From the NCBI GenBank assembly GCA_014138095.1, contig JACGXE010000002.1:248001-312000 (forward strand): 64,000 bases of DNA, given 5' to 3'. Position 1 is the stretch's first letter, and the number at the start of each line of letters is the position of its first letter. Both the position numbers and the translations under genes were made by a program. This stretch comes from Ochrobactrum sp. RH2CCR150 (lineage in GTDB: Bacteria > Pseudomonadota > Alphaproteobacteria > Rhizobiales > Rhizobiaceae). Under the pieces are notes generated by a model that was not told where the DNA came from, made no database searches, and saw only the letters and a program-made list of their open reading frames with translations. This document shows, in pieces, positions 45,098 to 53,774 of the stretch.

Positions 45098-45793
45098 TTA
45101 GCTTTCAATCAGCTTGGCGCGGATCATCCCGCGCAGTGAATTGCCGACCAGAATATTGCGCGCATTCTTGAGATCGTCGACGGAAACCATCCCTTCCGAC
45201 ACCACGCTATTGTTTAGAAGTTCACGCCGCAAAACGCCGTCCAGAAGCCCGCAGGATAGAGCAGGCGTCACACAGGTTGTGCCGCCAATATCGAGGAAAA
45301 TCGACGTGATCGTGCCTTCGCAGACCTCATCGCGGTCATTCAGCAGAATAACTTCGTCCACTTCCGCAGAAGAATACTCCTCGCGGGCGGCGATATAGGC
45401 CTGACGGCGCGTCGTCTTGTAACGTAGCAGGGGATCGTCATGTTTAAGGCGGGTGCGTGCGATCGCTATGCGCCACGTCGTTTGCTGCGGCAGCGGCTCA
45501 TATTTGTAGGCCACAACATTGGCAACGCCGTCAGGGGCCAGAGTGAGGCGCAATTTCAGAGCGCGGTCACCGGAGCCAGCATCTTCAATCTGCTGGCGGA
45601 TAGCGTCCATATTGCAGGAAAAACCAAGCTCGCGCGCGGACTGTTCCAGTCGCGCCAGATGCAATTGCAGACGCAGAACCCCGGACAGAGGCTCCCATCG
45701 CATGGTTTCTATCAACTGGTATTCTGGCAACTGATATTCTGGTTCCGTACTGACGGTGTGTGTCCCGTCGCGAACCGTGCTTTCAGAAGGCAT
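45098..45793 (-). CDS. pabC: Class IV aminotransferase, aminodeoxychorismate lyase-like
   Basis: 231 residues of the class IV (branched-chain aminotransferase / PabC) fold. The Schiff-base Lys is expected in RYKTTRRQAY, and LLNDRDEVCEGTITSIF is the family's cofactor motif. It should release pyruvate from aminodeoxychorismate to give p-aminobenzoate for folate. It overlaps the end of pabB by 82 bp in another frame. The N-terminal EYQLPEYQL repeat comes from a 15-bp tandem duplication in the overlap. An internal start after the duplication is also possible. Confidence 0.82.
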   Translation of the reverse strand: MPSESTVRDGTHTVSTEPEYQLPEYQLIETMRWEPLSGVLRLQLHLARLEQSARELGFSCNMDAIRQQIEDAGSGDRALKLRLTLAPDGVANVVAYKYEPLPQQTTWRIAIARTRLKHDDPLLRYKTTRRQAYIAAREEYSSAEVDEVILLNDRDEVCEGTITSIFLDIGGTTCVTPALSCGLLDGVLRRELLNNSVVSEGMVSVDDLKNARNILVGNSLRGMIRAKLIES

Positions 45794-46896
45794 TCCTCAT
45801 ACTCCGCTTGCGCCGTGGAATCGAAAACCACGCCGCCCCCGACATTGAAGATTGCACGATTTTCGTCGAGAAGCGAGATCGTGCGGATGGCAACATTGAA
45901 GCGCATTCGTCCGCTTGGCTCAATCCAGCCGAGCGAACCGCAGTAAATGTCACGTGGGTTGGGTTCCAGCTTGCGCAGGATTTCCATGGCACTGATTTTC
46001 GGCGCGCCGGTAATCGAACCGCAGGGGAAAAGGGCTGCAAATAGCGACCGCAGGGGAATATCGCTTTTCAGCCTTGCTCGTACCCGACTAATCATTTGGT
46101 GTACCGTCGGGTAAGATTCAACCCGGAAAAGCTCAGGCACGTCGAGCGAGCCGACTTCGCTGATCAACGAGATGTCGTTGCGCAGCAGATCGACGATCAT
46201 GCGGTTTTCCGCTTGGTTTTTTGGATCGTTCATCAGAAAGGTGCGGTTCGCTTCGTCTTCCTCGGGCGTTGCCCCGCGCGGCATGGTGCCTTTCATAGGG
46301 TGGGTTTCGATCCACCCGTCCGCATCCACCTCAAAGAACAGCTCCGGCGAGCGCGACAGGACAGCCGGGCCGCCGAGATCGCAATAGGTCGCGTAGCGAA
46401 CCGGCTGGCGCATAGCGAGCGCGTTGAACAGCACCAGCGGATCACCGCCCCATTCCGCATGAACTGGAAAAGTCAGATTGCCCTGATAGCAATCGCCTTC
46501 GCGCAGGTGCTGATGCAGGCGGTTGAACCGCGTTTCATATTCGGCCGGCGTCCATTCGGCGATGGGAGCGCGCAGATAGGTCGCATTGTCATTGCCGCGA
46601 TGATGCAAGTCATCGTCAGACGGCCCATCGAAAACGCCGAAGCACAGGAGAGGGGCCTTGCGCCCCTCCGGCAGAAGGGGCTTCAGCTTCGGTTCGAGAA
46701 GATAACCGGCCTCGTAGGAAAGATAGCCCGCCAGCCATTTTCCGTCCGCATGGGCGCGCTGCATCGCTTCCCATGCATCATCGAATTCATCCGGCTCGTC
46801 GGCGCGGATGATGGTCGAGGGGGCCGCGAAAAGCACATCGCGGCCCGCCTTGTCGTCCCGAAACAGGATCAGCGGTTTGTTACCCGTTCGGGTCAC
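45712..46896 (-). CDS. pabB: Aminodeoxychorismate synthase component I
   Basis: 394 residues, starting at a GTG (46896). The N-terminal regulatory fold with GYLSYEAGYLLEPKL is followed by the chorismate-binding catalytic domain with the PMKGTMPRGATPEED, NRMIVDLLRNDIS and FPCGSITGAPKISAMEI motifs, all intact. It converts chorismate and ammonia to aminodeoxychorismate. The gene starts 7 bp after pepF and overlaps pabC at its end, so the three form one minus-strand run. Confidence 0.92.
   Translation of the reverse strand: MTRTGNKPLILFRDDKAGRDVLFAAPSTIIRADEPDEFDDAWEAMQRAHADGKWLAGYLSYEAGYLLEPKLKPLLPEGRKAPLLCFGVFDGPSDDDLHHRGNDNATYLRAPIAEWTPAEYETRFNRLHQHLREGDCYQGNLTFPVHAEWGGDPLVLFNALAMRQPVRYATYCDLGGPAVLSRSPELFFEVDADGWIETHPMKGTMPRGATPEEDEANRTFLMNDPKNQAENRMIVDLLRNDISLISEVGSLDVPELFRVESYPTVHQMISRVRARLKSDIPLRSLFAALFPCGSITGAPKISAMEILRKLEPNPRDIYCGSLGWIEPSGRMRFNVAIRTISLLDENRAIFNVGGGVVFDSTAQAEYEECLLKARFATGHTPSVRNQNISCQNTS
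45713..45742 (+). repeat. 15-bp tandem duplication in the pabB/pabC overlap
   Basis: CAACTGGTATTCTGG and CAACTGATATTCTGG follow each other with one mismatch. A multiple of three, it adds five residues to both overlapping proteins without breaking either frame. Confidence 0.75.
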
Positions 46897-46903
46897 TTCT
46901 GCC

Positions 46904-48778
46904 TCAGTCTTCCATGGCTTCGAGTTCGTCGATGATGCCTTCGATCACCGACAAGCCCTTGCTCCAGAAGTTCGGGTCCGTTGCGTCGAGGCCGAACGGC
47001 GCCAGCAGTTCCGTGTGATGCTTGGTGCCGCCCGCTTTCAGCATGTCGAAATATTTCTGCTGAAAGCCCTTTTCGGAATTCTGATAGACGGCATAGAGCG
47101 AGTTCACCAGGCAATCGCCGAAAGCATAGGCGTAGACATAGAATGGCGAGTGGATGAAGTGCGGGATATAGGTCCAGAAGGTCTCATAGCCCGGATTGAG
47201 GTGCACCGCGTCGCCGAGGCTTTCGCGCTGCACATCCATCCAGATTTCGCCGATGCGCTCAGACGTCAATTCGCCTTCACGGCGCTCGGTGTGGACGCGA
47301 CGCTCGAACTGGTAGAACGCGATCTGGCGCACGACCGTATTGATCATGTCTTCGGCCTTCTGGGCCAGCATCGCCTTGCGTTCACGCTTGTCTTTCGTGC
47401 GCTCCAGCAGCGAGCGGAAGGTCAGCATTTCGCCGAAGACCGAAGCGGTTTCGGCCAGCGTCAGCGGGGTTGACGCCATCAGCGCGCCCTGACCGCCAGC
47501 GAGAACCTGATGCACGCCATGGCCAAGCTCATGGGCAAGCGTCATCACGTCGCGCGGCTTGCCCATATAGTTGAGCAGTACATAAGGATGCGCGGACGGG
47601 ACGGTCGGATGCGCGAAAGCGCCCGGAGCCTTGCCGGGGCGAACCGGCGCATCGATCCAGTTCTTGTCGAAGAAATCCTTGGCGATCGCAGCCATTTCCG
47701 GCGCAAAATTGCCATAGGCGGAAAGCACGGTATCGCGCGCTTCGTCCCATGAAATCAGGGCCTGTGGCGTTTCCGGCAGCGGTGCGTTGCGATCCCAGTT
47801 TTCCAGCTTGTCGAGGCCAAGCCATTTGGCCTTCAGCGCATAATAGCGGTGCGAAAGGCGCGGATAGGCATCTTCGACCGCCTTGGCCAGCGCATCCACA
47901 ACGTCGCGTTCGACGCGGTTTGCAAGGTGACGGCTGTCGGCAATGTCCTGAAAACCGCGCCAGCGGTCGGAGATTTCCTTGTCCTTGGCCAGCGTGTTGG
48001 TGATCAGCGTAAACGTGCGCAGATTGGCGCCGAATGTCTTGGCAAGCGCTTCCGAAGCCTTTTTGCGGACTGCGCCATCGGCGTCCTGCAGCATGTTCAG
48101 TGTCGGTTCGATTGCCAGTTCCTGACCGTCGACCTCGAAACGCAAGCCCGACATGGTCTCGTCGAACAGGCGGTTCCATGCGCCGAAGCCGGTGATCGAC
48201 TTTTCATGGAAAAGCTGTTCCAGCTTGTCTTCCAGCTGATAGGGCTTGTCCTTGCGCAGATCGGTCAGCCACGGGCGATAATGCCCGATTGCCGCATTGG
48301 CATCCATCGCCTTGTCGAGAATTGCATCCTCGATACGGTTCAGTTCGAGGCTGAAGAAGATGAGATGCGTGCTGGCGTCAGTCAGCTTCTGCTGCACGTC
48401 GCCAAAAAGCTTCATGCGCTTCGGATCGGTCGTATCGCCGTAATAATAGAGCCCTGCATAGGAGGCGATCCGCCCCAGCAACTCGTCCAGTGCCTCAAAC
48501 TGCTTGATCGCATCGGCAAAATCGCCGCCGTCAGCTTTCGCTGCTTCCGCGCCGAGCTTGCCTTTCCAGCGCTCTTCAAACGAAACTGAATCCTTCATGG
48601 CCTTTTCGATATCGGCCTTGAGCTGCGGGCTGTCCGGCGCGGGATAAAGATCGGCGAGGTTCCATTCCGGCAACTTGCCAAGGTCGGTCTTTTCGGCAGC
48701 GGCGCTATCCCCGGATGGGGCCAAAACCGGCGCTTGAAGAACTGCGTTGAACGAAGCAGAGTCTGAAAAACGGGTCAT
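46904..48778 (-). CDS. pepF: Oligoendopeptidase F (M3B family)
   Basis: 624 residues from the ATG at 48778, which is 8 bases after AGGAG; another ATG six bases earlier is possible. The zinc-peptidase motif TLAHELGHGVHQ lies in the C-terminal half, and the C-terminal HSPFYVYAYAFGDCLVNSLY matches the M3B family. It degrades short peptides in the cytoplasm. It heads the pepF-pabB-pabC run, with 7 bp to pabB; I see no functional link between peptidase and folate genes. Confidence 0.93.
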   Translation of the reverse strand: MTRFSDSASFNAVLQAPVLAPSGDSAAAEKTDLGKLPEWNLADLYPAPDSPQLKADIEKAMKDSVSFEERWKGKLGAEAAKADGGDFADAIKQFEALDELLGRIASYAGLYYYGDTTDPKRMKLFGDVQQKLTDASTHLIFFSLELNRIEDAILDKAMDANAAIGHYRPWLTDLRKDKPYQLEDKLEQLFHEKSITGFGAWNRLFDETMSGLRFEVDGQELAIEPTLNMLQDADGAVRKKASEALAKTFGANLRTFTLITNTLAKDKEISDRWRGFQDIADSRHLANRVERDVVDALAKAVEDAYPRLSHRYYALKAKWLGLDKLENWDRNAPLPETPQALISWDEARDTVLSAYGNFAPEMAAIAKDFFDKNWIDAPVRPGKAPGAFAHPTVPSAHPYVLLNYMGKPRDVMTLAHELGHGVHQVLAGGQGALMASTPLTLAETASVFGEMLTFRSLLERTKDKRERKAMLAQKAEDMINTVVRQIAFYQFERRVHTERREGELTSERIGEIWMDVQRESLGDAVHLNPGYETFWTYIPHFIHSPFYVYAYAFGDCLVNSLYAVYQNSEKGFQQKYFDMLKAGGTKHHTELLAPFGLDATDPNFWSKGLSVIEGIIDELEAMED

Positions 48779-49094
48779 AAGCATTCTCCTATTGGCCTTC
48801 TTCTCGCATGTCTTGCCGGGATCGCCAAGGGGCACAATAAAGCGGTACAACCGGTGTTATGTAAGCAACCAATAAATTGCCAGTAACTTCCGCGATTACT
48901 TTTTGGGCGCTTCTAGCATTGAGTGTTTTTTAGCCGAAAATTTTGTGAATGTAGCATCAGATACTGTTTTAAGGTCTTGCAATTGTTAGTGCTCTGGCTC
49001 CAAATAGCGCGCCTGGAGCATAAAACTTTGTTCTGTTTTTAAACTGTTTAATGTGTTCGGGCGCGGGAACTCCACAGGTTGATTAAAGCTTTTA
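48779..49094. other. 316-bp gap between divergent genes
   Basis: AT-rich spacer between pepF and the sigma-54-type regulator. It must carry both promoters. I see no confident sigma-54 or sigma-70 boxes and no RNA or small gene. Confidence 0.4.
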
Positions 49095-50609
49095 ATGGGC
49101 ACGCGCATTCTCATAGCGGATGATGATCCGATTCACCGACGCAACATTGAGGCGATGGTCCAGCGCATGGGTTATCGCACCATCCTGACCGACGGTGGCA
49201 GCGGCGCGCTCAGCTTCGCGACGCAGCGCAAGGATATTGCGCTGATCCTGCTCGACATGGCCATGCCGGATATGGACGGGCTGAGTGTTCTCGCCAAGAT
49301 GCGTGATGCAGGTGTGACAACTCCGGTGATCGTGCTTGTCCAGAACGATGGGCTTAACAGGGCCTTGCAGGCCGTCAAACTCGGCGCGGTCGATTTCGTG
49401 ACCACACCTGTCGTGCCAGAACGCATTCAGCTTTCCATTTCCAATGTGCTCAAGCTCGATGCGCTTGCACATGAGGTGCGCCGCAATCGTTCGCTGCGGA
49501 CGCATTTTCCGCTCTCCGATATCATTGCCAGAAGCCCGGACATGGAGCGGGCGATGGTTGCCGCAAGGCGCGCTGCCGCGCTGGATGCGCCGCTTCTTCT
49601 GGATGGCGAACCGGGTAGCGGCAAGGAAACGCTAGCCCGCGCCATTTGCAGCGGCGGCGCAAGATGGCGTGAAACCTTCATCACCGTCGATTGTCGCACG
49701 CTGACATCGGATAATGTGGACCAGATCCTGTTCGGCGCTTCAGAAGCGGCCCGTATGCCGGGCTCTGCAATAGCTGGGGCAGACGGCGTATTCGGCAAGC
49801 TGGCAAGCGCCGATGGTGGCACGCTTTATCTGGATGAGGTTGGCTTTCTGCCGCGCCATGCCCAGATGCGGCTTTATTCGGCGATGCAAACGGGACAATT
49901 TGAAGCAGCGGGCGTCCCATATCCGTTCAATGCGCGCGTCATGGCTTCCACCACGCAGCCCCTGAACGATCTCGTCCATATGGGGCGGTTTCATCCGGGG
50001 CTTGGTCAATTGCTGGGGTCGTTCATGCTGCCGGTTCCGGCACTGCGCAATCGACCTGAAGACATTGGCATTCTGCTGCATCATTTCACGATGCGCTTTG
50101 CCAGCGAGGAGCGTCGCGGCCATATCACCGGCATTGCCCCGCATGTGCTGGAGCAGCTGAAGACCTATGACTGGCCGGGCAATGTGCGTGAGCTGAAGAA
50201 TGCGGTGTTCCGCGCGGTGTTGCTATGCGAAACGCGCGAGCTGACCATGACGGATTTTGCCGAACTGGTGAGCAATACGGATAGCTGGACGGGCGCATCC
50301 TACACTGGTCCGTGGACGGCAATGCCTGTCGGTGCCACATCCGGCAAGGTAACGCCGGGCGTCATCAGCGGTATGAATGCCGAGGGTGAAGTGCGCACGC
50401 TTGCTGCCGCCGAAGAGGAGATGATCCGCTTCGCACTGGCGCATTACGATGGGCAAATCAGTGAAGTCGCGCGTCGTTTGGGCATCGGAAGGACCACACT
50501 TTACCGCAAGCTCAAGGAATATGGCATTGATGTGACCTCCATCTCTGGCAGGGGATTTGATGACGGTCATGACGGGGACAGCACCCCTTTCAGGCGCACC
50601 GCAGGATAA
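49095..50609 (+). CDS. NtrC-type response regulator lacking the GAFTGA motif
   Basis: 504 residues. Receiver (1-115): Asp10, Asp11 and phosphoacceptor Asp54 are present, but the conserved Lys is replaced (FVTTPV at 102-106). AAA+ domain (about 140-375): Walker A GEPGSGKE at 171-178 and Walker B TLYLDEV at 243-249 are kept. The GAFTGA loop that contacts sigma-54 is missing where expected (about 214-228), and the usual arginine-finger region is changed (RFHPGLGQLLGSF). The C-terminal Fis-type helix-turn-helix (VARRLGIGRTTLYRKLKEYG) is intact. It should still bind DNA but probably cannot activate sigma-54 promoters. No kinase gene is adjacent. Confidence 0.85.
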   Translation: MGTRILIADDDPIHRRNIEAMVQRMGYRTILTDGGSGALSFATQRKDIALILLDMAMPDMDGLSVLAKMRDAGVTTPVIVLVQNDGLNRALQAVKLGAVDFVTTPVVPERIQLSISNVLKLDALAHEVRRNRSLRTHFPLSDIIARSPDMERAMVAARRAAALDAPLLLDGEPGSGKETLARAICSGGARWRETFITVDCRTLTSDNVDQILFGASEAARMPGSAIAGADGVFGKLASADGGTLYLDEVGFLPRHAQMRLYSAMQTGQFEAAGVPYPFNARVMASTTQPLNDLVHMGRFHPGLGQLLGSFMLPVPALRNRPEDIGILLHHFTMRFASEERRGHITGIAPHVLEQLKTYDWPGNVRELKNAVFRAVLLCETRELTMTDFAELVSNTDSWTGASYTGPWTAMPVGATSGKVTPGVISGMNAEGEVRTLAAAEEEMIRFALAHYDGQISEVARRLGIGRTTLYRKLKEYGIDVTSISGRGFDDGHDGDSTPFRRTAG

Positions 50610-50970
50610 TAAAATCAGCCTAAATTATTGAATTTTATGAAGTTCTAATCCTCCTTCTTTGGAGGTTAGGCGCACTGTTGCCAATTAAAGACTGTTAATA
50701 GTTTTTTTACCATAGCGAAAATAGATGCGCTCCTGTGTCTTTTTTGCCATGGTGTTTCCGCATTTGTTGTTCACTAAGCGTCCATTAACCATTAAATCCG
50801 ACAATTGGATCTATGGCGGAACGAAGCGGATTTCGTGCGACGCTCAGAAAAGGTCACTTGGAAAGAGAGCTGCGGACGAGACCATTTGCAACTGTTGTGA
50901 CTGACAGTTGCCGTAAGTTTCGGACTTGTAGCCTCTGGGGGCGGACAAAACGGTAAGGCGATACGATTCG
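50610..50970. other. 361-bp gap upstream of the M15 peptidase gene
   Basis: AT-rich spacer. It contains two CtrA-like words: TTAA-N6-TTAA at 50685-50698 and TTAACCATTAA near 50785-50795. No gene or RNA is supported. Confidence 0.35.
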
Positions 50971-52929
50971 ATGAACAGCATATCGACCATGAAAGCGCAT
51001 TTCGCGAATGTCTGGCAAAAAGCCCGGATTGGTGCGAAGGCGCGTCTGTCTCTCTCGTTTTCCCTTGTTGCGGCGGCAATTGCCCTCGTGGGTACCCCAA
51101 CGCAGGCTTCGGCTGAAACCCGCTCCCTTAAACTTTATTACGTCCATACGGGCGAGAAGGCGGAAATCGTCTTCAAGAAGAATGGCCGCTATGTGCCCGA
51201 AGGGCTGAAGCGCCTCAATGTCTTCCTGCGTGACTGGCGTCGCAATGAGCCGACCAAGATGGACCCGCGCCTGTTCGATCTGGTCTGGCAGGTCTATCAG
51301 TCCACGGGATCAAGCCAATATATCACGGTTGTATCGGCCTATCGCTCGCCTGCGACCAACGCCATGCTGCGTTCGAACACGCGCGGCGTTGCCAAGAAAA
51401 GCCAGCACATGCTGGGCCGCGCGATGGATTACTTTATTCCGGGCGTCAATCTGGCCAAGCTGCGCGGCATCGGCATGCGCTACCAGATCGGCGGCGTCGG
51501 TTATTATCCGCGCTCCGGCTCGCCTTTCGTGCACATGGATGTCGGCAATGTCCGCTCCTGGCCGCGCATGAGCCGCCGTGAGCTTTTGGCATTGTTCCCG
51601 GATGGCAAGACCGCTCACCTTCCCGCTGACGGCAAGCCGTTGCCGGGTTATGAGCAGGCTCTGGCCATGATCGAAAAGCGCAAGGCCGGCGGTGGCGGTG
51701 ACGTCATGGTGGCCAGCAATTCCACATCGACGCGCAAGAGCAAGACGCTGTTTGGCGCGCTCTTTGGCGGCGGTGCGGACGAAGAAGAAGATAATGGCGA
51801 TATTGCTGCGCCGGCGACGGCGCGTCCGGCCCGTGCGACAGCTCCGGCCAAGCAGGCTCCAGCCGCAGCACCGGAAGAAGAAGCCCCGGCTCAGCCGCGC
51901 GAAACGATGGTCGCCGCATTGCCGCCGCGTGAAGCGCCGGTTCCGATGCAGGCACCGCGTCCTGAAACTGGTTTGAACCCGCAATCACTCGAATCTCAGG
52001 CGCAGACCGGCAATGTTGCTGATCAGGGCGCCGCTGTTGTGGCGATGAATGTGCCGATTCCGGCGCGCAAGCCTGAAATGGCGCCGCAGGATGCCGTGGC
52101 GCTTGCTGCCGCCGATCCAAATGCGGCGCAGGTGGCCGATGCATCGCCGCTCATGAACGGTTTCGTGCCGATCCCTTCAGCACGTCCGCAGCTTGAAGGT
52201 GACAATGCGCAGGCACAGCTTGTTGCCTCGGTTATTCCGTCGCAGCGTCCGGGCCGCCCGGGTGAACAGCCTGCTGCTTCCGGTCAGGATGCGATCGCTG
52301 CACTGGTCAACAATCAAGAGAATGATGCCGTGGCTGTTGCCGGTGCTGGTTCGTCGCCGACAAATCCGGGTGAAGTGGGCGCTTTGCCGCTGCCGAAGCA
52401 GGCTCCGCGCGCCGAGGCCAATACCCAGCTCGCGCTGTTGACCAAGAAGGATGAGATCGGCGAACTGATCGCGCCGCCAAGCGACGACTATGATTCCGAG
52501 CCGGTCGCCAAAGTGCAGCTGAAACCAGCGCCGGTTCAGACCGCCTCTCTGGCCCCAGTCGCAGCGCCGGTTGAACCCGCTGTCGCCCGCGCCAAGCAGC
52601 CCGTTGCCGTTGGCAAGGCCGTCGATACCGGCGTCCGTACCACTGCCAAGGGTGCGCGTCGTGTTGCCAAGGCGTCTTCGGCCAAGCCACATGTCGTGGT
52701 GCAGCCAGCAGCCGTGCATAATGCGGAAATGGCGATGTCGTCGGAGTCCATGTCGCAGAAGGCTCCGGTTACCAATCCGGTTCTGCGTAACGATGCGATG
52801 CGCACCGCTCCGGCTATGGTCTATACGGCTGGCTTCCAGCAGGGTGACCTGCCAAGCGACCGCGCCAACAAGTTCAGCGGTAATGCTGTGACCTTCCTGA
52901 CGGTCGCAAAATTCACTGCAACCAATTGA
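50971..52929 (+). CDS. Peptidoglycan DD-endopeptidase-like protein (M15/DUF882) with long disordered tail
   Basis: 652 residues. A signal-like hydrophobic stretch (about 26-48) precedes a DUF882/M15 domain (about 50-205) whose zinc ligands are His146 and Asp153 in SQHMLGRAMDYF and His188 in FVHMDVG. This domain is that of YcbK/MepK, which cleaves peptidoglycan cross-links. The remaining 430 residues are Pro/Ala/Gln-rich and apparently disordered, several times longer than the catalytic part. The protein is presumably periplasmic, perhaps spanning toward the outer membrane. A strong terminator follows. Confidence 0.85.
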   Translation: MNSISTMKAHFANVWQKARIGAKARLSLSFSLVAAAIALVGTPTQASAETRSLKLYYVHTGEKAEIVFKKNGRYVPEGLKRLNVFLRDWRRNEPTKMDPRLFDLVWQVYQSTGSSQYITVVSAYRSPATNAMLRSNTRGVAKKSQHMLGRAMDYFIPGVNLAKLRGIGMRYQIGGVGYYPRSGSPFVHMDVGNVRSWPRMSRRELLALFPDGKTAHLPADGKPLPGYEQALAMIEKRKAGGGGDVMVASNSTSTRKSKTLFGALFGGGADEEEDNGDIAAPATARPARATAPAKQAPAAAPEEEAPAQPRETMVAALPPREAPVPMQAPRPETGLNPQSLESQAQTGNVADQGAAVVAMNVPIPARKPEMAPQDAVALAAADPNAAQVADASPLMNGFVPIPSARPQLEGDNAQAQLVASVIPSQRPGRPGEQPAASGQDAIAALVNNQENDAVAVAGAGSSPTNPGEVGALPLPKQAPRAEANTQLALLTKKDEIGELIAPPSDDYDSEPVAKVQLKPAPVQTASLAPVAAPVEPAVARAKQPVAVGKAVDTGVRTTAKGARRVAKASSAKPHVVVQPAAVHNAEMAMSSESMSQKAPVTNPVLRNDAMRTAPAMVYTAGFQQGDLPSDRANKFSGNAVTFLTVAKFTATN

Positions 52930-52950
52930 TCAACGATTACGGATCAAACA

Positions 52951-52977
52951 AAAGGGGCCTTGAAGGCCCCTTTTTTA
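52951..52977. terminator. Bidirectional intrinsic terminator
   Basis: GGGGCCT / AGGCCCC stem extended by AAA/TTT pairs, followed by TTTTTTA on the plus strand. Shared by the M15 peptidase gene and the convergent eda. Confidence 0.9.
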
Positions 52978-52996
52978 TTGGTCGGTTATCGGAGCG

Positions 52997-53635
52997 TCAG
53001 CCTTTCAGGCTGGCGGCATCGCTTGCAAGCTTGGTGATGGCATCCCATTCGCCCGCTTCCACGAGTTCCTTCGGGGCAACCCACGAGCCGCCAACACAAA
53101 CAACGTTTGGCAGCGATAGATAGGTTTTGGCATTGGCGAGGCTGATGCCGCCCGTGGGGCAGAAGAATGTGCCGGCCAGCGGTGAGGAGAGCGCCTTCAG
53201 AAAGGACGCGCCGCCTGCCTGTTCGGCCGGGAAGAACTTCAGATGCGTATAGCCTTCTTCGCGCAGCGCCAGCATTTCGCTCGGCGTGATGGCAGCGGGC
53301 AGCAGCGGGACGGGGCTGTCATTGGCCGCGTCGACAATCTGCTTGGTCGCGCCGGGGCTGACGATAAAGCGCGAACCGGCCTTTGCAGCCTGCTCATATT
53401 GCTTGGCGTTGAGGATGGTGCCCGCACCGACGATGGCTTCCGGCACTTCATCCGCGACAGCGCGAATGGCGTCCAGGGCCGCTGCCGTACGCAAGGTGAT
53501 CTCAATGGCGGGCAGGCCGCCCTTGGCCAATGCGCGCGCCAGCGGCACGGCATGTTCTACCTTGTCGATCAACAGAACCGGGATAACCGGCTGGCCTGTC
53601 ATGACGGGGACGAGAAGATCGGTTTTCTGAGGCAT
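52997..53635 (-). CDS. eda: KDPG / KHG aldolase
   Basis: 212 residues from the ATG at 53635. The Schiff-base Lys133 lies in HLKFFPAE, and Glu45 (IEITLRT) and GAGTILN at 70-76 complete the family's active site. It splits 2-keto-3-deoxy-6-phosphogluconate into pyruvate and glyceraldehyde-3-phosphate in the Entner-Doudoroff pathway. No other pathway gene is adjacent. An 11-bp palindrome upstream is a possible operator. Confidence 0.93.
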   Translation of the reverse strand: MPQKTDLLVPVMTGQPVIPVLLIDKVEHAVPLARALAKGGLPAIEITLRTAAALDAIRAVADEVPEAIVGAGTILNAKQYEQAAKAGSRFIVSPGATKQIVDAANDSPVPLLPAAITPSEMLALREEGYTHLKFFPAEQAGGASFLKALSSPLAGTFFCPTGGISLANAKTYLSLPNVVCVGGSWVAPKELVEAGEWDAITKLASDAASLKG

Positions 53636-53668
53636 CGGCTCGCTCGGCTGTTGGAGTACTTCGGCGTA

Positions 53669-53698
53669 TTTTGCGGAATGTGCAGCGATTCCGCAAAA
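53669..53698. promoter_or_regulatory. 11-bp inverted repeat upstream of eda
   Basis: TTTTGCGGAAT and ATTCCGCAAAA are exact complements separated by 8 bases. It lies 34-63 bases before the eda start codon, a normal place for an operator. Confidence 0.55.
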
Positions 53699-53774
53699 AT
53701 GGACATGCACGGAATGTAATAAATCGATTTAAATGTATGAGGCGAACTTGTCCACAGCCGGGACAAGCTTGTTT

